From the NCBI GenBank assembly GCA_017854485.1, contig JAFMHN010000006.1:1-57454 (forward strand): a stretch of 57,454 nt of DNA, given 5' to 3'. Below, piece after piece: positions 10,774 through 18,414 of this stretch. Origin of the DNA: Aquiluna sp. Lineage in GTDB: Bacteria > Actinomycetota > Actinomycetes > Actinomycetales > Microbacteriaceae. The position numbers and the translations under genes were made by a program. The notes under the pieces are model-generated. The model made no database searches. It was not told the origin of the DNA and saw only the letters and a list, made by a program, of their open reading frames with translations. Positions within the stretch are counted from its first letter, which is position 1; each line of letters begins with the position of its first letter.

Positions 10774-11703
10774 GTGGATCTGCTATGGCCAATTAAATGG
10801 CTCATCGAGCTAATTCTCGTGGGTTTCCACACGCTTTTTAGTTCTATCGGTTTCTCGTTCAACTCGGGCGCTTCATGGGTTCTAGCGATTATTGGCCTGG
10901 TGTTGGTTGTTCGAGCGGCCCTGATCCCTGTGTTTGTAAAGCAAATCAAGAGCCAGCGAAACATGATGTTGGTTCAGCCAGAACTGGCAAAGCTTCAGAA
11001 AAAGTACAAAGGCAAGACTGACCGCGAGTCACGAGAGCGTTTTGCTAAAGAGCAAATGGATCTCTATAAGAGGACCGGCTCAAACCCACTGAGCTCTTGC
11101 CTGCCGTTGCTGTTGCAGATGCCGATCTTCTTCGGATTGTTCTCAGTTTTGAATGGCGCACAGCGCAACGTCGCCGGAGTTGGTCTTTTGAATGCAGACT
11201 TGGCCCAGTCGTTTTCCCAAGCACAGCTGTTTGGTGCAAAGTTGTCCGACACCTTCTTTGGTTCTGACGACATAAACGTCAAGATCATCGCTGCGGTGAT
11301 GATCGTGTTGATGTCCTCATCGCAGTTCATCACTCAGAAGCAGATCATGGCTAAGAACCAGAACCCTGAGACTCAGAACAGCCAGTTCATGCAGACCCAG
11401 AAGATCATGCTTTATGCACTTCCTGCAGTCTTCCTGTTCTCGGGTCTAACCTTCCCGCTTGGTGTAATGACCTACTGGTTGGTTTCGAACTTCTGGACCA
11501 TGGGCCAGCAGTTCATTGTTATTAGAAACATGCCAACACCTGGATCACCTGCCTTCAAGGCCCGCCAGGAGCGCCTAGAGCGCAAGGGCAAGCTGCCCAA
11601 ATCAGAGACCACCCCCGCTATCGAAGAAGAGGCGCCGCAGCCAGAAACAAAGCAGCGCCAGCAACCGATCAGCAAAAACCGAGCCAAGAAAAAGAAAAAG
11701 TAA
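10774..11703 (+). CDS. yidC: Membrane protein insertase YidC/Oxa1
   Basis: Inner-membrane insertase that folds and inserts membrane proteins alone or with SecYEG. At 309 residues it is the short, Gram-positive/actinobacterial form without the large periplasmic domain. A first membrane segment (about 5-30) leads to the 60KD_IMP core: a charged cytoplasmic hairpin (LQKKYKGKTDRESRERFAKEQ) and the membrane helices around NPLSSCLPLLLQMPIF, SSQFIT and FLFSGLTFPLGVMTYWLVSN. The C-terminus is a Lys/Arg-rich tail for ribosome contact. No lipobox is seen. The start is GTG at 10774, just after the yidD stop. Confidence 0.96.
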   Translation: MDLLWPIKWLIELILVGFHTLFSSIGFSFNSGASWVLAIIGLVLVVRAALIPVFVKQIKSQRNMMLVQPELAKLQKKYKGKTDRESRERFAKEQMDLYKRTGSNPLSSCLPLLLQMPIFFGLFSVLNGAQRNVAGVGLLNADLAQSFSQAQLFGAKLSDTFFGSDDINVKIIAAVMIVLMSSSQFITQKQIMAKNQNPETQNSQFMQTQKIMLYALPAVFLFSGLTFPLGVMTYWLVSNFWTMGQQFIVIRNMPTPGSPAFKARQERLERKGKLPKSETTPAIEEEAPQPETKQRQQPISKNRAKKKKK

Positions 11704-12171
11704 ATGAGCGACGAAAAAGAACTAGAGCAGCAAGGCGAAATCGCAGCGGACTTCATTGAGGAGTTCTTGGATGTTGCGGACCTAGATGGAGATCTTGACA
11801 TTGAGTTCAAGAAAGAGCGTGTCTATATCAGCGTTCAGAGCGAGGGCGACTCCAACCTAAGCAAGATTTCCGATCCAGACACCGTAGAGGCCGTGCAGGA
11901 GCTTGCTCGTTTGGCTGTTCAGGCTAAGACCGGTGAGATGAGTCGGCTAATCCTTGACATCGCCGGCTCGCGCCAGGTGAAGATGGACAAGCTAAAGGCG
12001 CTGGTTGAGCGGACCATCGAAAAGCTTGAGGACACCGACGAAGCACAGCACCTAAAGCCAATGACCTCTTATGACCGCAAGCAGGTCCACGACATGGTTT
12101 CTGAGGCCGGCTTTGTTTCCGAGTCTGAGGGTCAGGGCCGAGACCGACACATAGTCGTTCGCAAAGCCTAA
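11704..12171 (+). CDS. Jag/KhpB-type KH-R3H RNA-binding protein
   Basis: A 155-residue RNA-binding protein encoded directly after yidC. Residues about 10-85 form a KH-like domain, including the AVQELARLAVQ helix; residues about 90-155 form an R3H domain ending SEGQGRDRHIVVRKA, with the conserved Arg-x3-His arrangement. The N-terminal Jag_N domain found in firmicute homologues is absent, as usual in actinobacteria. The ATG follows the yidC stop without a gap. A parS site begins within 2 nt of its stop. Partners such as KhpA are not in the window. Confidence 0.92.
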   Translation: MSDEKELEQQGEIAADFIEEFLDVADLDGDLDIEFKKERVYISVQSEGDSNLSKISDPDTVEAVQELARLAVQAKTGEMSRLILDIAGSRQVKMDKLKALVERTIEKLEDTDEAQHLKPMTSYDRKQVHDMVSEAGFVSESEGQGRDRHIVVRKA

Positions 12172-12173
12172 AT

Positions 12174-12187
12174 GTTTCACGTGAAAC
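12174..12187. promoter_or_regulatory. parS: parS site 1 (ParB-binding)
   Basis: The palindrome GTTTCACGTGAAAC is the universal parS core; with flanks it reads TGTTTCACGTGAAACG. It lies between the khpB stop (12171) and the rsmG GTG (12197), only 9 nt before that start codon. ParB is encoded 1.7 kb away. Confidence 0.97.
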
Positions 12188-12196
12188 GGTAGTTTC

Positions 12197-12841
12197 GTGG
12201 AAGATCAGCAAAACATTGAATTAGAGCCCGAGTACAGCCAAGTCGTATTTGGTCAGGGCATCGAGAAGGCTCGTGCCTACGCAGCGATATTGGCGCGGGA
12301 TTCCGACACCTTCGGGCTACTGGGTCCCCGGGAGCTTCCTAAGCTGTGGAGTCGACACGTCCTAAACAGCGGTTTACTCGGCGAACTAATTCAGCCCGGC
12401 GACAAGGTTGTAGACGTTGGCAGCGGAGCTGGCCTTCCGGGTATCCCAATGGCAATCGCAGTTCCCGAAGCACACTTCACACTCGTTGAGCCAATGGAGC
12501 GAAGGTCAAACTGGCTAGCTTCTGTGGTTCAGGAGCTTGGCCTAGAAAACGTAGAAGTTATTAGATCCCGTGCCGAGGACCTAGAACGCACCGATTTTAC
12601 GGTGGCTACTGCCAGGGCGGTTGCGGCACTGGATAAGCTGCTTCGACTGCTAACCCCTTTGATTAGAGGCACCAAATCCGGGACCGTGCTTGCCATGAAG
12701 GGATCCAAGGCTCCCGAGGAGATTCAGCTTGCCGCTAAGCGGATGGAGCGACTTGGGTTTGAAGCTCCTGTGATTTTGACTCTCGGTGAGGGCAAAGCTC
12801 CGGAGACAGCGACGGTGGTTCGGATTAGGCTAAAGGCTTGA
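12197..12841 (+). CDS. rsmG: 16S rRNA (guanine-527-N7) methyltransferase
   Basis: SAM-dependent methyltransferase acting on G527 of 16S rRNA; 214 residues, typical size. Motif I is VVDVGSGAGLPGIPMAI near residue 75, followed by the acidic FTLVEPMERR loop and the ARAVAAL segment conserved in RsmG (formerly GidB). The start is GTG at 12197. A ribosome site is weak because the leader is occupied by parS site 1. It is flanked by both parS sites and precedes parA. Confidence 0.95.
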   Translation: MEDQQNIELEPEYSQVVFGQGIEKARAYAAILARDSDTFGLLGPRELPKLWSRHVLNSGLLGELIQPGDKVVDVGSGAGLPGIPMAIAVPEAHFTLVEPMERRSNWLASVVQELGLENVEVIRSRAEDLERTDFTVATARAVAALDKLLRLLTPLIRGTKSGTVLAMKGSKAPEEIQLAAKRMERLGFEAPVILTLGEGKAPETATVVRIRLKA

Positions 12842-12848
12842 GGCAACT

Positions 12849-13025
12849 ATGAATGATCATCCAGCAGATGAAACAGCAGAAACCAAGGCTTCGGTTTATC
12901 CGGGCCTTGGCTACCCAAACCATCGCGACGAGAGCGCAATCGAGCCAATTGGTTGGCACGGCCTCGGCGAAGCGGAAATAGACAATGTTTCACGTGAAAC
13001 CGTCGACAAAGAAAGCGATGGCTAA
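12849..13025 (+). CDS. Short ORF upstream of parA: displaced ParA N-terminus or small protein
   Basis: An open frame of 58 codons starts ATG at 12849, 7 nt after the rsmG stop, and ends TAA at 13023-13025, overlapping the parA start region. It is hydrophilic, beginning MNDHPADETAET and containing a PGLGYPNHRD stretch. parS site 2 is translated in this frame as NVSRETV. In many actinobacterial ParA proteins, an N-terminal extension contains VSRET encoded by a parS in just this way. Here that extension is in frame 0 while the ParA ATPase is in frame +1. It could be a natural split, an upstream coupled ORF, or a frameshift error. Confidence 0.4.
   Translation: MNDHPADETAETKASVYPGLGYPNHRDESAIEPIGWHGLGEAEIDNVSRETVDKESDG
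12987..13000. promoter_or_regulatory. parS: parS site 2 (ParB-binding), inside coding sequence
   Basis: A second perfect GTTTCACGTGAAAC core, 813 bp from site 1, lies immediately before parA. It falls inside the open 58-codon frame and also inside the longest parA frame, whose ATG at 12985 would overlap it. Confidence 0.97.
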
Positions 13026-13905
13026 CACCATGGATAACAAGGCGCCGATCATGCGCGAGATGACCCTCAACAGCGAGCGGTCTAAAAGAATCGCCGCCAC
13101 GGTCTTGCAAGCGCCAGCAAACCCAAGAGTGATCACCATATCCAACCAAAAAGGCGGGGTGGGTAAGACCACAACTGCCGTTAATCTTGCCGCTGCCCTT
13201 GCAAATAAAGGCTTGCGGGTTCTGGTTGTTGACCTTGACCCTCAGGGGAACGCGTCTACAGCTCTGGGTGTAGAGCACCACAACGGGGTTCCAGGTAGTT
13301 ACGAAGTGCTGGTCGACGGCGCCCCGATTGCTGAGGTCGTAAAACAGAGTCCTGAAAGCGAAAACCTATTTTGCCTGCCTGCCAGCATTAATCTTGCTGG
13401 GGCCGAGATCGACATGGTTAGCGTTCCAAACAGGGAACAGGTCTTGTCTTCAGCACTGAAGACGTTTCTGGCTTCAGAATCTCCAAGGTACGACTTTGTC
13501 TTCATTGATTCCCCGCCCAGCCTCGGCTTGCTCACGGTAAACGCATTGGTGGCGGCAAGTGAGGTTTTGGTGCCCATTCAGTGCGAGTACTACGCGTTGG
13601 AGGGTGTTACTCAGCTGATATCTAACATAGAACGAGTCAAAAAGGCCCTGAATCCAGCTCTGGATGTGAGCGCTATCTTGCTAACGATGTTTGATAACCG
13701 AACCAACCTGAGCTCGGATGTGGCAAACGAGGTCCGCAAGTTCTTCCCCAAGCAGACCCTAGGTGCCACAATTCCGAGGTCGGTTCGACTTTCAGAGGCG
13801 CCAAGCTTTGGGCAAACAGCCATCACATTCGACCCTAAGAACTCGGGCACCCTTGCTTACCAGGAGGCCGCCATTGAGCTAGCGCAACGAGGAGACCACA
13901 AATGA
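13018..13905 (+). CDS. parA: Chromosome-partitioning ATPase ParA (Soj)
   Basis: Deviant Walker ATPase that forms a nucleoid gradient to move ParB-parS complexes. Walker A is QKGGVGKTTT with the signature Lys; later motifs are VVDLDPQGNAST, the FIDSPPSLGLLTVNAL loop and the C-terminal region ending RGDHK. I chose the ATG at 13018 (295 residues); ATGs at 12985 (inside parS) and 13030 are alternatives, and no ribosome site clearly decides. The start overlaps the stop of the 58-codon upstream frame. The gene overlaps parB by 4 nt. Confidence 0.93.
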   Translation: MANTMDNKAPIMREMTLNSERSKRIAATVLQAPANPRVITISNQKGGVGKTTTAVNLAAALANKGLRVLVVDLDPQGNASTALGVEHHNGVPGSYEVLVDGAPIAEVVKQSPESENLFCLPASINLAGAEIDMVSVPNREQVLSSALKTFLASESPRYDFVFIDSPPSLGLLTVNALVAASEVLVPIQCEYYALEGVTQLISNIERVKKALNPALDVSAILLTMFDNRTNLSSDVANEVRKFFPKQTLGATIPRSVRLSEAPSFGQTAITFDPKNSGTLAYQEAAIELAQRGDHK

Positions 13906-14828
13906 CCACAAATAAGCGCCCTGAACGCCGAGGCGGACTCGGTCGAGGCATTGGCTCCTTGATTCCAACCGGTGATCGCGATGCGGTGGATGTTTTCTTC
14001 AACTCCGAAGACCAGAATCCGGCAGCCGTTGAGATAGCGCCAGGGGCGCTCTTTGCACAACTGGACCCCAGGGAAATTACCCCCAACCCCCAGCAGCCGC
14101 GATCAGTGTTTGAAGCAGAGGCATTTGCAGAGCTGGTTCACTCCATCAAGGAGTTCGGTGTCCTGCAACCCATCGTGGTTCGACCGCTTGGCAAGGGTTT
14201 TGAGCTCATCATGGGTGAAAGACGACTACGAGCTTCAATTGAGGCTGGCCTATTGACGGTGCCGGCTGTAATCCGAGAAACTGCCGACGAGAACATGCTT
14301 CGGGACGCGCTGCTTGAGAACATTCACCGCGCAAACCTAAACCCACTCGAAGAAGCATCCGCGTATAAGCAGATGCTGGAAGACTTTGGCACCACTCAGG
14401 AGGAGCTGGCCGACAAACTTGGTCGCTCTAGGCCACAGATCACCAACACCCTTCGACTATTGCGCCTTCCGCTTCAGGTCCAGGACAAAGTAGCTTCCGG
14501 TGTTCTGTCCGCTGGTCATGCTCGCGCCCTGCTTGGTGCGCCAAATGAGGCAACGATTCTTGAATTGGCGAACCGGGTAATTCGCGAGGGAATCTCCGTG
14601 CGCGGTCTTGAGGAGCTGGTTTCTGGCGTCAAGCTAAAGCCAGGCAAGGCCAAAATCACTGCAGGCGGCAGGCAAGACATGCTCAAAGAGCTCTCTGATG
14701 ACTTGGCTGACCACCTAAACACGGTTGTGAAGATTAACTTGGGCCGGAAGAAGGGCCAGTTGGTTATTGAATTCGGGAATGTTGCAGATTTGCGCCGGAT
14801 AATTCAGGACATCAAGGGCCAGAACTAG
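13902..14828 (+). CDS. parB: Chromosome-partitioning protein ParB (CTP-dependent clamp)
   Basis: DNA-binding CTPase that loads at parS and slides; 308 residues. The N-terminal RGGLGRGIGSLI segment contacts ParA. The CTP-binding ParB/Srx fold includes NPQQPR, then MGERRLRAS and ALLENIHRANLNPLEEASAY. The helix-turn-helix is at about residues 160-185 (TTQEELADKLGRSRPQITNT). A dimerisation domain ends the protein. The ATG overlaps the parA stop as ATGA. The 3' end overlaps the convergent ligase gene by 4 nt through a shared CTAG. Confidence 0.97.
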   Translation: MTTNKRPERRGGLGRGIGSLIPTGDRDAVDVFFNSEDQNPAAVEIAPGALFAQLDPREITPNPQQPRSVFEAEAFAELVHSIKEFGVLQPIVVRPLGKGFELIMGERRLRASIEAGLLTVPAVIRETADENMLRDALLENIHRANLNPLEEASAYKQMLEDFGTTQEELADKLGRSRPQITNTLRLLRLPLQVQDKVASGVLSAGHARALLGAPNEATILELANRVIREGISVRGLEELVSGVKLKPGKAKITAGGRQDMLKELSDDLADHLNTVVKINLGRKKGQLVIEFGNVADLRRIIQDIKGQN

Positions 14829-15769
14829 GCCTTAGCAACACTCCTAGCAAGGGCTGCATAGGTTTCCGAGAGCTCATTGCCGTTTGCAATTACCGCCTGT
14901 GGCAGCAACGAAGTTTCGGTCATCCCTGGCGTTACGTTTGCCTCGAGGAACCAGATCTTGCCCGATTCGTCAACAATTAGGTCAACCCGGCTCAGGTGTC
15001 TAAGGCCCAGAGCCTTATGGGCCACCAGTGCAATCTCTGCTGCTTGATCTAAAACCTGCTGTGGCAGGCGTGCCGGCACGTAGTAATCGGTCTGACCGGG
15101 CGTGTAGCGCTCGCTGTAGCCAAACTGGCCGGACTCCGGAACGATTTCGACTGGTGGCAGGGCCTCAGGCCCGTTTCCGGTGTCAATAACGCTTACCGCC
15201 AGCTCTGTGCCGGAGATGAAAGTCTCCACCAAAACTTGGTCGCCGTAGGCGAAGGCATCAACCATCGCTTTTGCGAAAGCTTTGGGATCGCTAACTTTGG
15301 TCAGGCCCTGAGCGGAACCGCTCTTGGCCGGCTTCACGATAATCGGGAAGGTCAGCTGAGTACCAACCATGGCCAGAACCGACTCAGCGTTCATTTCCTT
15401 GAAGCTTGACCTGGGAAGGGTGATGGAAGCCGGGGTCGCCAGTCCGTTTCTGGATACCAAAACCTTGGCAACAGGCTTACTCCAGGCAAGCCTTGCACCG
15501 GCAGAGTCTGATCCGACGAACGGGGTCCCGGAAAGTTGTAATAGGTCCTGAATCGACCCGTCCTCACCAACAGCTCCGTGCAGGGTGGACCAGACTAGGT
15601 CCGGACGAGTTGCCATCAGGTGGCCAATGAAATCCCCATCCGGCTCTCTTATTTCAGCGGAGATGCCAGCATCGGTGAGCGCATCAGCAACTCGCCTTCC
15701 GGATTTCAATGAAACGTCTCGCTCGTGAGAAATGCCGCCGGCCAGAACTAAAACCCTAAGGTCTGCCAT
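14825..15769 (-). CDS. D-alanine-D-alanine ligase-like ATP-grasp enzyme
   Basis: A 314-residue ATP-grasp ligase, probably making D-Ala-D-Ala for peptidoglycan. The N-terminal domain has LAGGISHERDVSLKSG and LHGAVGEDGSIQ. The ATP-grasp core has PIIVKPAKSGSAQGLTKV and, at the C-terminus, LSRVDLIVDESGKIWFLEANVTPGMT with the Mg-binding Glu and Asn. The length is close to the DdlB form. It starts 1 nt from the aminotransferase stop, so the two are likely one transcript. Substrate specificity is inferred from family and cannot be proved here. Confidence 0.9.
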   Translation of the reverse strand: MADLRVLVLAGGISHERDVSLKSGRRVADALTDAGISAEIREPDGDFIGHLMATRPDLVWSTLHGAVGEDGSIQDLLQLSGTPFVGSDSAGARLAWSKPVAKVLVSRNGLATPASITLPRSSFKEMNAESVLAMVGTQLTFPIIVKPAKSGSAQGLTKVSDPKAFAKAMVDAFAYGDQVLVETFISGTELAVSVIDTGNGPEALPPVEIVPESGQFGYSERYTPGQTDYYVPARLPQQVLDQAAEIALVAHKALGLRHLSRVDLIVDESGKIWFLEANVTPGMTETSLLPQAVIANGNELSETYAALARSVAKA

Positions 15770-17028
15770 TAGTCAACTTTCCCAAAGGTTTCGATTAGCT
15801 CAATCTGCTGGTTCACAACTCTAGACAGGCGCTCGATGCCAACTTTCACGTTGTCGGCAGTTGGGTGCGAAAAGCACACCCGAATGTTTTCTTGCCCTCG
15901 GCCGTCGCCGTAGAAGGCGGTTCCTGGTGTGTAGGCAACAAGCTCGGTGACCGCCAAGGGCAACATTTCCTTGCTGTTTAGGCCCTCAGGCAGGGTTAGC
16001 CATAGAAAAAAACCGCCAGCTGGCCTAGTTGTTGCCACTTTTGGCAAATACTGCTCAACAGCCTGCATCGCGGCATCGCGCTTGGTTTTGTAAAGCTGCC
16101 TGAAGCTTTCGATCTGCTGCTGCCAGTCGGCAACACTCAGATACTCACTAACCAGCATCTGGGCGAAGCTGGCAGGAGACAAGATTGCGGATTCGTTGGC
16201 AAGGACCAGCTTTTCGCGGATTGCTGGCGGAGCAAGCACATAGCCAACCCTGAGTCCTGGAGACAGGATCTTTGAGAAGCTGCCCAGGTAGACGATGTTT
16301 TCCTCGTCCAGTGAGCGCATTGCCTTCGGAGGCTTCTGGTCGAAATAAAGCTGGCCGTAGGGATTGTCTTCAACAATCAGAATGCCCAGGCGCTTACAGA
16401 TCTCCAGAACCTGAATTCTTCGCTCTGCTGTGAGGGTCACTCCGCTTGGGTTGGCAAAGTTTGGCACAAGATACAAAATCTTGATTCTTTTGCCCTCGGC
16501 CAAAAGTCGCTCCGCCGTTTCCTCGAGCGCTTCCGGTGAAATTCCGTCGTGGTCAGTGAAAACGTGCTCGATCTGCGCCTCTTTGTGGCGGAAGATGCCA
16601 ACCGCACCGACGTAACTGGGGGCTTCAACCAGCACAACGTCACCCTGGTCTAGGAAAAGGTCTGAAATCAGCTCTAGGGCGTGCTGAGAGCCCGTTGTGA
16701 CCGTTATGTCGTCCACCGAGCCGTGAATACCCTCAAGTGCCATGATTTCCTGAATTTGCTCGCGCAATCGCAGGTCACCCTGTCCGCCTCCGTATTGCAG
16801 TGCATAGTTGCGGCGGTTGGCCATGAGTGAGGCGTAAGCCTTGTCAATCAGGTTTACATCCAGCGCAGCAACATCCGGCATGCCGCCGGCAAGAGATACA
16901 ACCTCGGGTCTTGAGACCACTGAGAACAATGCCCTGACTTCAGAGACGGCTAGGTTTTCCGCTCGCGCGGCATACGCATGCTTCCAAGCATCAAAGTTGG
17001 TTACACCGCCGGCACGCGTCTTAGTCAT
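15769..17028 (-). CDS. PLP-dependent aminotransferase, class I/II (2-aminoadipate-aminotransferase-like)
   Basis: A 419-residue fold-type I aminotransferase. The PLP lysine lies in YLGSFSKILSPGLRVGY near residue 245. Other conserved parts are LAGGMPDVA, VTTGSQHALELI, VPNFANPSG and VEDNPYGQLYF. The pattern resembles the LysN/MocR catalytic domain, but there is no N-terminal GntR helix-turn-helix, so it is an enzyme rather than a regulator. The substrate is unknown; 2-aminoadipate, aromatic or branched-chain amino acids are all possible. A gene of this type next to parB is common in Microbacteriaceae. The ligase gene follows with a 1-nt overlap. Confidence 0.88.
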   Translation of the reverse strand: MTKTRAGGVTNFDAWKHAYAARAENLAVSEVRALFSVVSRPEVVSLAGGMPDVAALDVNLIDKAYASLMANRRNYALQYGGGQGDLRLREQIQEIMALEGIHGSVDDITVTTGSQHALELISDLFLDQGDVVLVEAPSYVGAVGIFRHKEAQIEHVFTDHDGISPEALEETAERLLAEGKRIKILYLVPNFANPSGVTLTAERRIQVLEICKRLGILIVEDNPYGQLYFDQKPPKAMRSLDEENIVYLGSFSKILSPGLRVGYVLAPPAIREKLVLANESAILSPASFAQMLVSEYLSVADWQQQIESFRQLYKTKRDAAMQAVEQYLPKVATTRPAGGFFLWLTLPEGLNSKEMLPLAVTELVAYTPGTAFYGDGRGQENIRVCFSHPTADNVKVGIERLSRVVNQQIELIETFGKVD

Positions 17029-17085
17029 AAAAACTCCAGGTCATTGGCCTCAAAGTTTACTGGCTTGATTCCAGTTCGGAAAGGG

Positions 17086-17415
17086 CTAGCTGGCAGGAAG
17101 GAGGTCTGCAATCTCAGCCATGATGGCCGCCTTGGGCCTGGCACCGACTAGCTGCTTGACCAGTTCGCCGTTTTTGAATACGCCCAGCAGCGGAATTGAG
17201 GTCACGTTGTAGTTCATCGCGAGTTGACCCTCGTTGTCCACGTTGACCTTCACAACCTTCAGCGAAGAAGCGTTTTCGGTTGCTATTTCGTCCAAAACGG
17301 GCGCAACCATTCGGCACGGACCACACCACTCGGCCCAAAAGTCAACGATCACGAGCTTGTCGGACTTCAAGACCTCCTGGTCAAATGAATCCTGGGTTGC
17401 GTCGATTGCTGCCAT
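17086..17415 (-). CDS. trxA: Thioredoxin
   Basis: A 109-residue disulfide reductant with the active site WCGPC at residues 30-34, preceded by VIVDFWAE, and the cis-Pro loop TSIPLLGVF. A ribosome site AGGAGACAAAA precedes the ATG. It starts 9 nt after trxB, forming a trxB-trxA operon likely driven by the promoter upstream of trxB. Confidence 0.97.
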   Translation of the reverse strand: MAAIDATQDSFDQEVLKSDKLVIVDFWAEWCGPCRMVAPVLDEIATENASSLKVVKVNVDNEGQLAMNYNVTSIPLLGVFKNGELVKQLVGARPKAAIMAEIADLLPAS

Positions 17416-17424
17416 TTTTGTCTC

Positions 17425-18345
17425 CTATTTTGAGCTGAGGTAGTGTTCTGCGTCGAGTGCAGCCACACAGCCGGAACCGGCTGCCGTGATTGCTTGGCGG
17501 TAGGTCGGGTCAATCACATCACCGGCTGCAAATACACCCGGCAACGATGTTTTTGAAGATCTTCCATCGACCTTGATAAAGCGTTCGTCTGAAATCTCAA
17601 CCTGGTTCTCAACTAAATCAACGCGCGGATCATTTCCGATTGCGATGAACAGGCCATCTAGCGCCAGGTCATTCTTCTCGCCGGTTTCAGTGTTCTCCAA
17701 AACTACGCCCTCAAGCTTTGCCTCACCCTTTAGCTCGGCAATCGCGCTGTTCCAGATAAATTCAATTTTTTCGTTGTCAAAGGCACGCTGCTGCATGATC
17801 TTCGATGCCTTGAGGCTGTCGCGGCGGTGAATTACGTAAACCTTTGAGGCAAACTTTGTAAGGAAGTTGGCCTCCTCCATTGCCGAGTCGCCACCACCAA
17901 CAACGGCGATGGTCTTCTCTCTAAAGAAGAAGCCGTCGCAGGTTGCACACCATGAAACTCCGTGGCCGCTGAGCTCTTTCTCCCTGGGAAGACCAAGCTC
18001 GCGATAGGCAGCTCCAGTGGAGATGATTACGGTCTTTGCCTCTAGGGTTTGACCACCGCCGGTCTTTACGATTTTGACATCACCGGTTAGGTCAACCTCA
18101 ATAACGTCATCGAACATGATCTCGGTGCCGAAGCGCTCGGCCTGTGCCTGGAAGTTTGCCATCAGATCTGGGCCCATAAGCCCCTCGGGGAAACCGGGGT
18201 AGTTTTCAACCTCGGTGGTTTTCATCAGCTCACCACCGGGCTCAACACTGGAGGCGATCATCAGCGGGTTCAGTTGCGCCCTTGCGGCGTAGATCGCGGC
18301 TGTGTATCCAGCTGGACCGGACCCGATGATGATTACTTCTCGCAT
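17425..18345 (-). CDS. trxB: Thioredoxin reductase
   Basis: NADPH-dependent flavoprotein that recycles thioredoxin; 306 residues, typical low-molecular-weight class. The FAD motif GSGPAG is at residues 8-13, the redox pair Cys133-Ala-Thr-Cys136 is in SWCATCDGFFF, the NADPH motif is VVGGGDSAMEE, and the C-terminal FAD motif is GVFAAGDV. Its promoter has the thiol-stress form described in the next entry, matching the control of trxBA known from streptomycetes. Confidence 0.97.
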   Translation of the reverse strand: MREVIIIGSGPAGYTAAIYAARAQLNPLMIASSVEPGGELMKTTEVENYPGFPEGLMGPDLMANFQAQAERFGTEIMFDDVIEVDLTGDVKIVKTGGGQTLEAKTVIISTGAAYRELGLPREKELSGHGVSWCATCDGFFFREKTIAVVGGGDSAMEEANFLTKFASKVYVIHRRDSLKASKIMQQRAFDNEKIEFIWNSAIAELKGEAKLEGVVLENTETGEKNDLALDGLFIAIGNDPRVDLVENQVEISDERFIKVDGRSSKTSLPGVFAAGDVIDPTYRQAITAAGSGCVAALDAEHYLSSK

Positions 18346-18373
18346 TGTGCTCTTTCCTTAGGTTGCTTTTTGA

Positions 18374-18399
18374 AACATAGATGATCATCTATTTATTCC
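18374..18399 (-). promoter_or_regulatory. SigR/SigH-type promoter of trxBA with a 16-bp palindrome in the spacer
   Basis: On the minus strand GGAAT (18395-18399) and GTT (18374-18376) are separated by exactly 18 nt, the consensus of actinobacterial thiol-oxidative-stress sigma factors SigR/SigH. The spacer contains the perfect palindrome ATAGATGATCATCTAT at 18377-18392. It is located 29-54 nt before the trxB ATG. SigR control of trxBA is established in Streptomyces; here it is inferred from the motif. Confidence 0.7.
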
Positions 18400-18414
18400 A
18401 ATTATTGCAGCTAG

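Noticed and set aside
12985-13017. ATG at 12985 as the parA start
   Set aside because: This ATG overlaps parS and would translate the site as FHVKP; no ribosome site. The ATG at 13018 is more plausible, though not proven.
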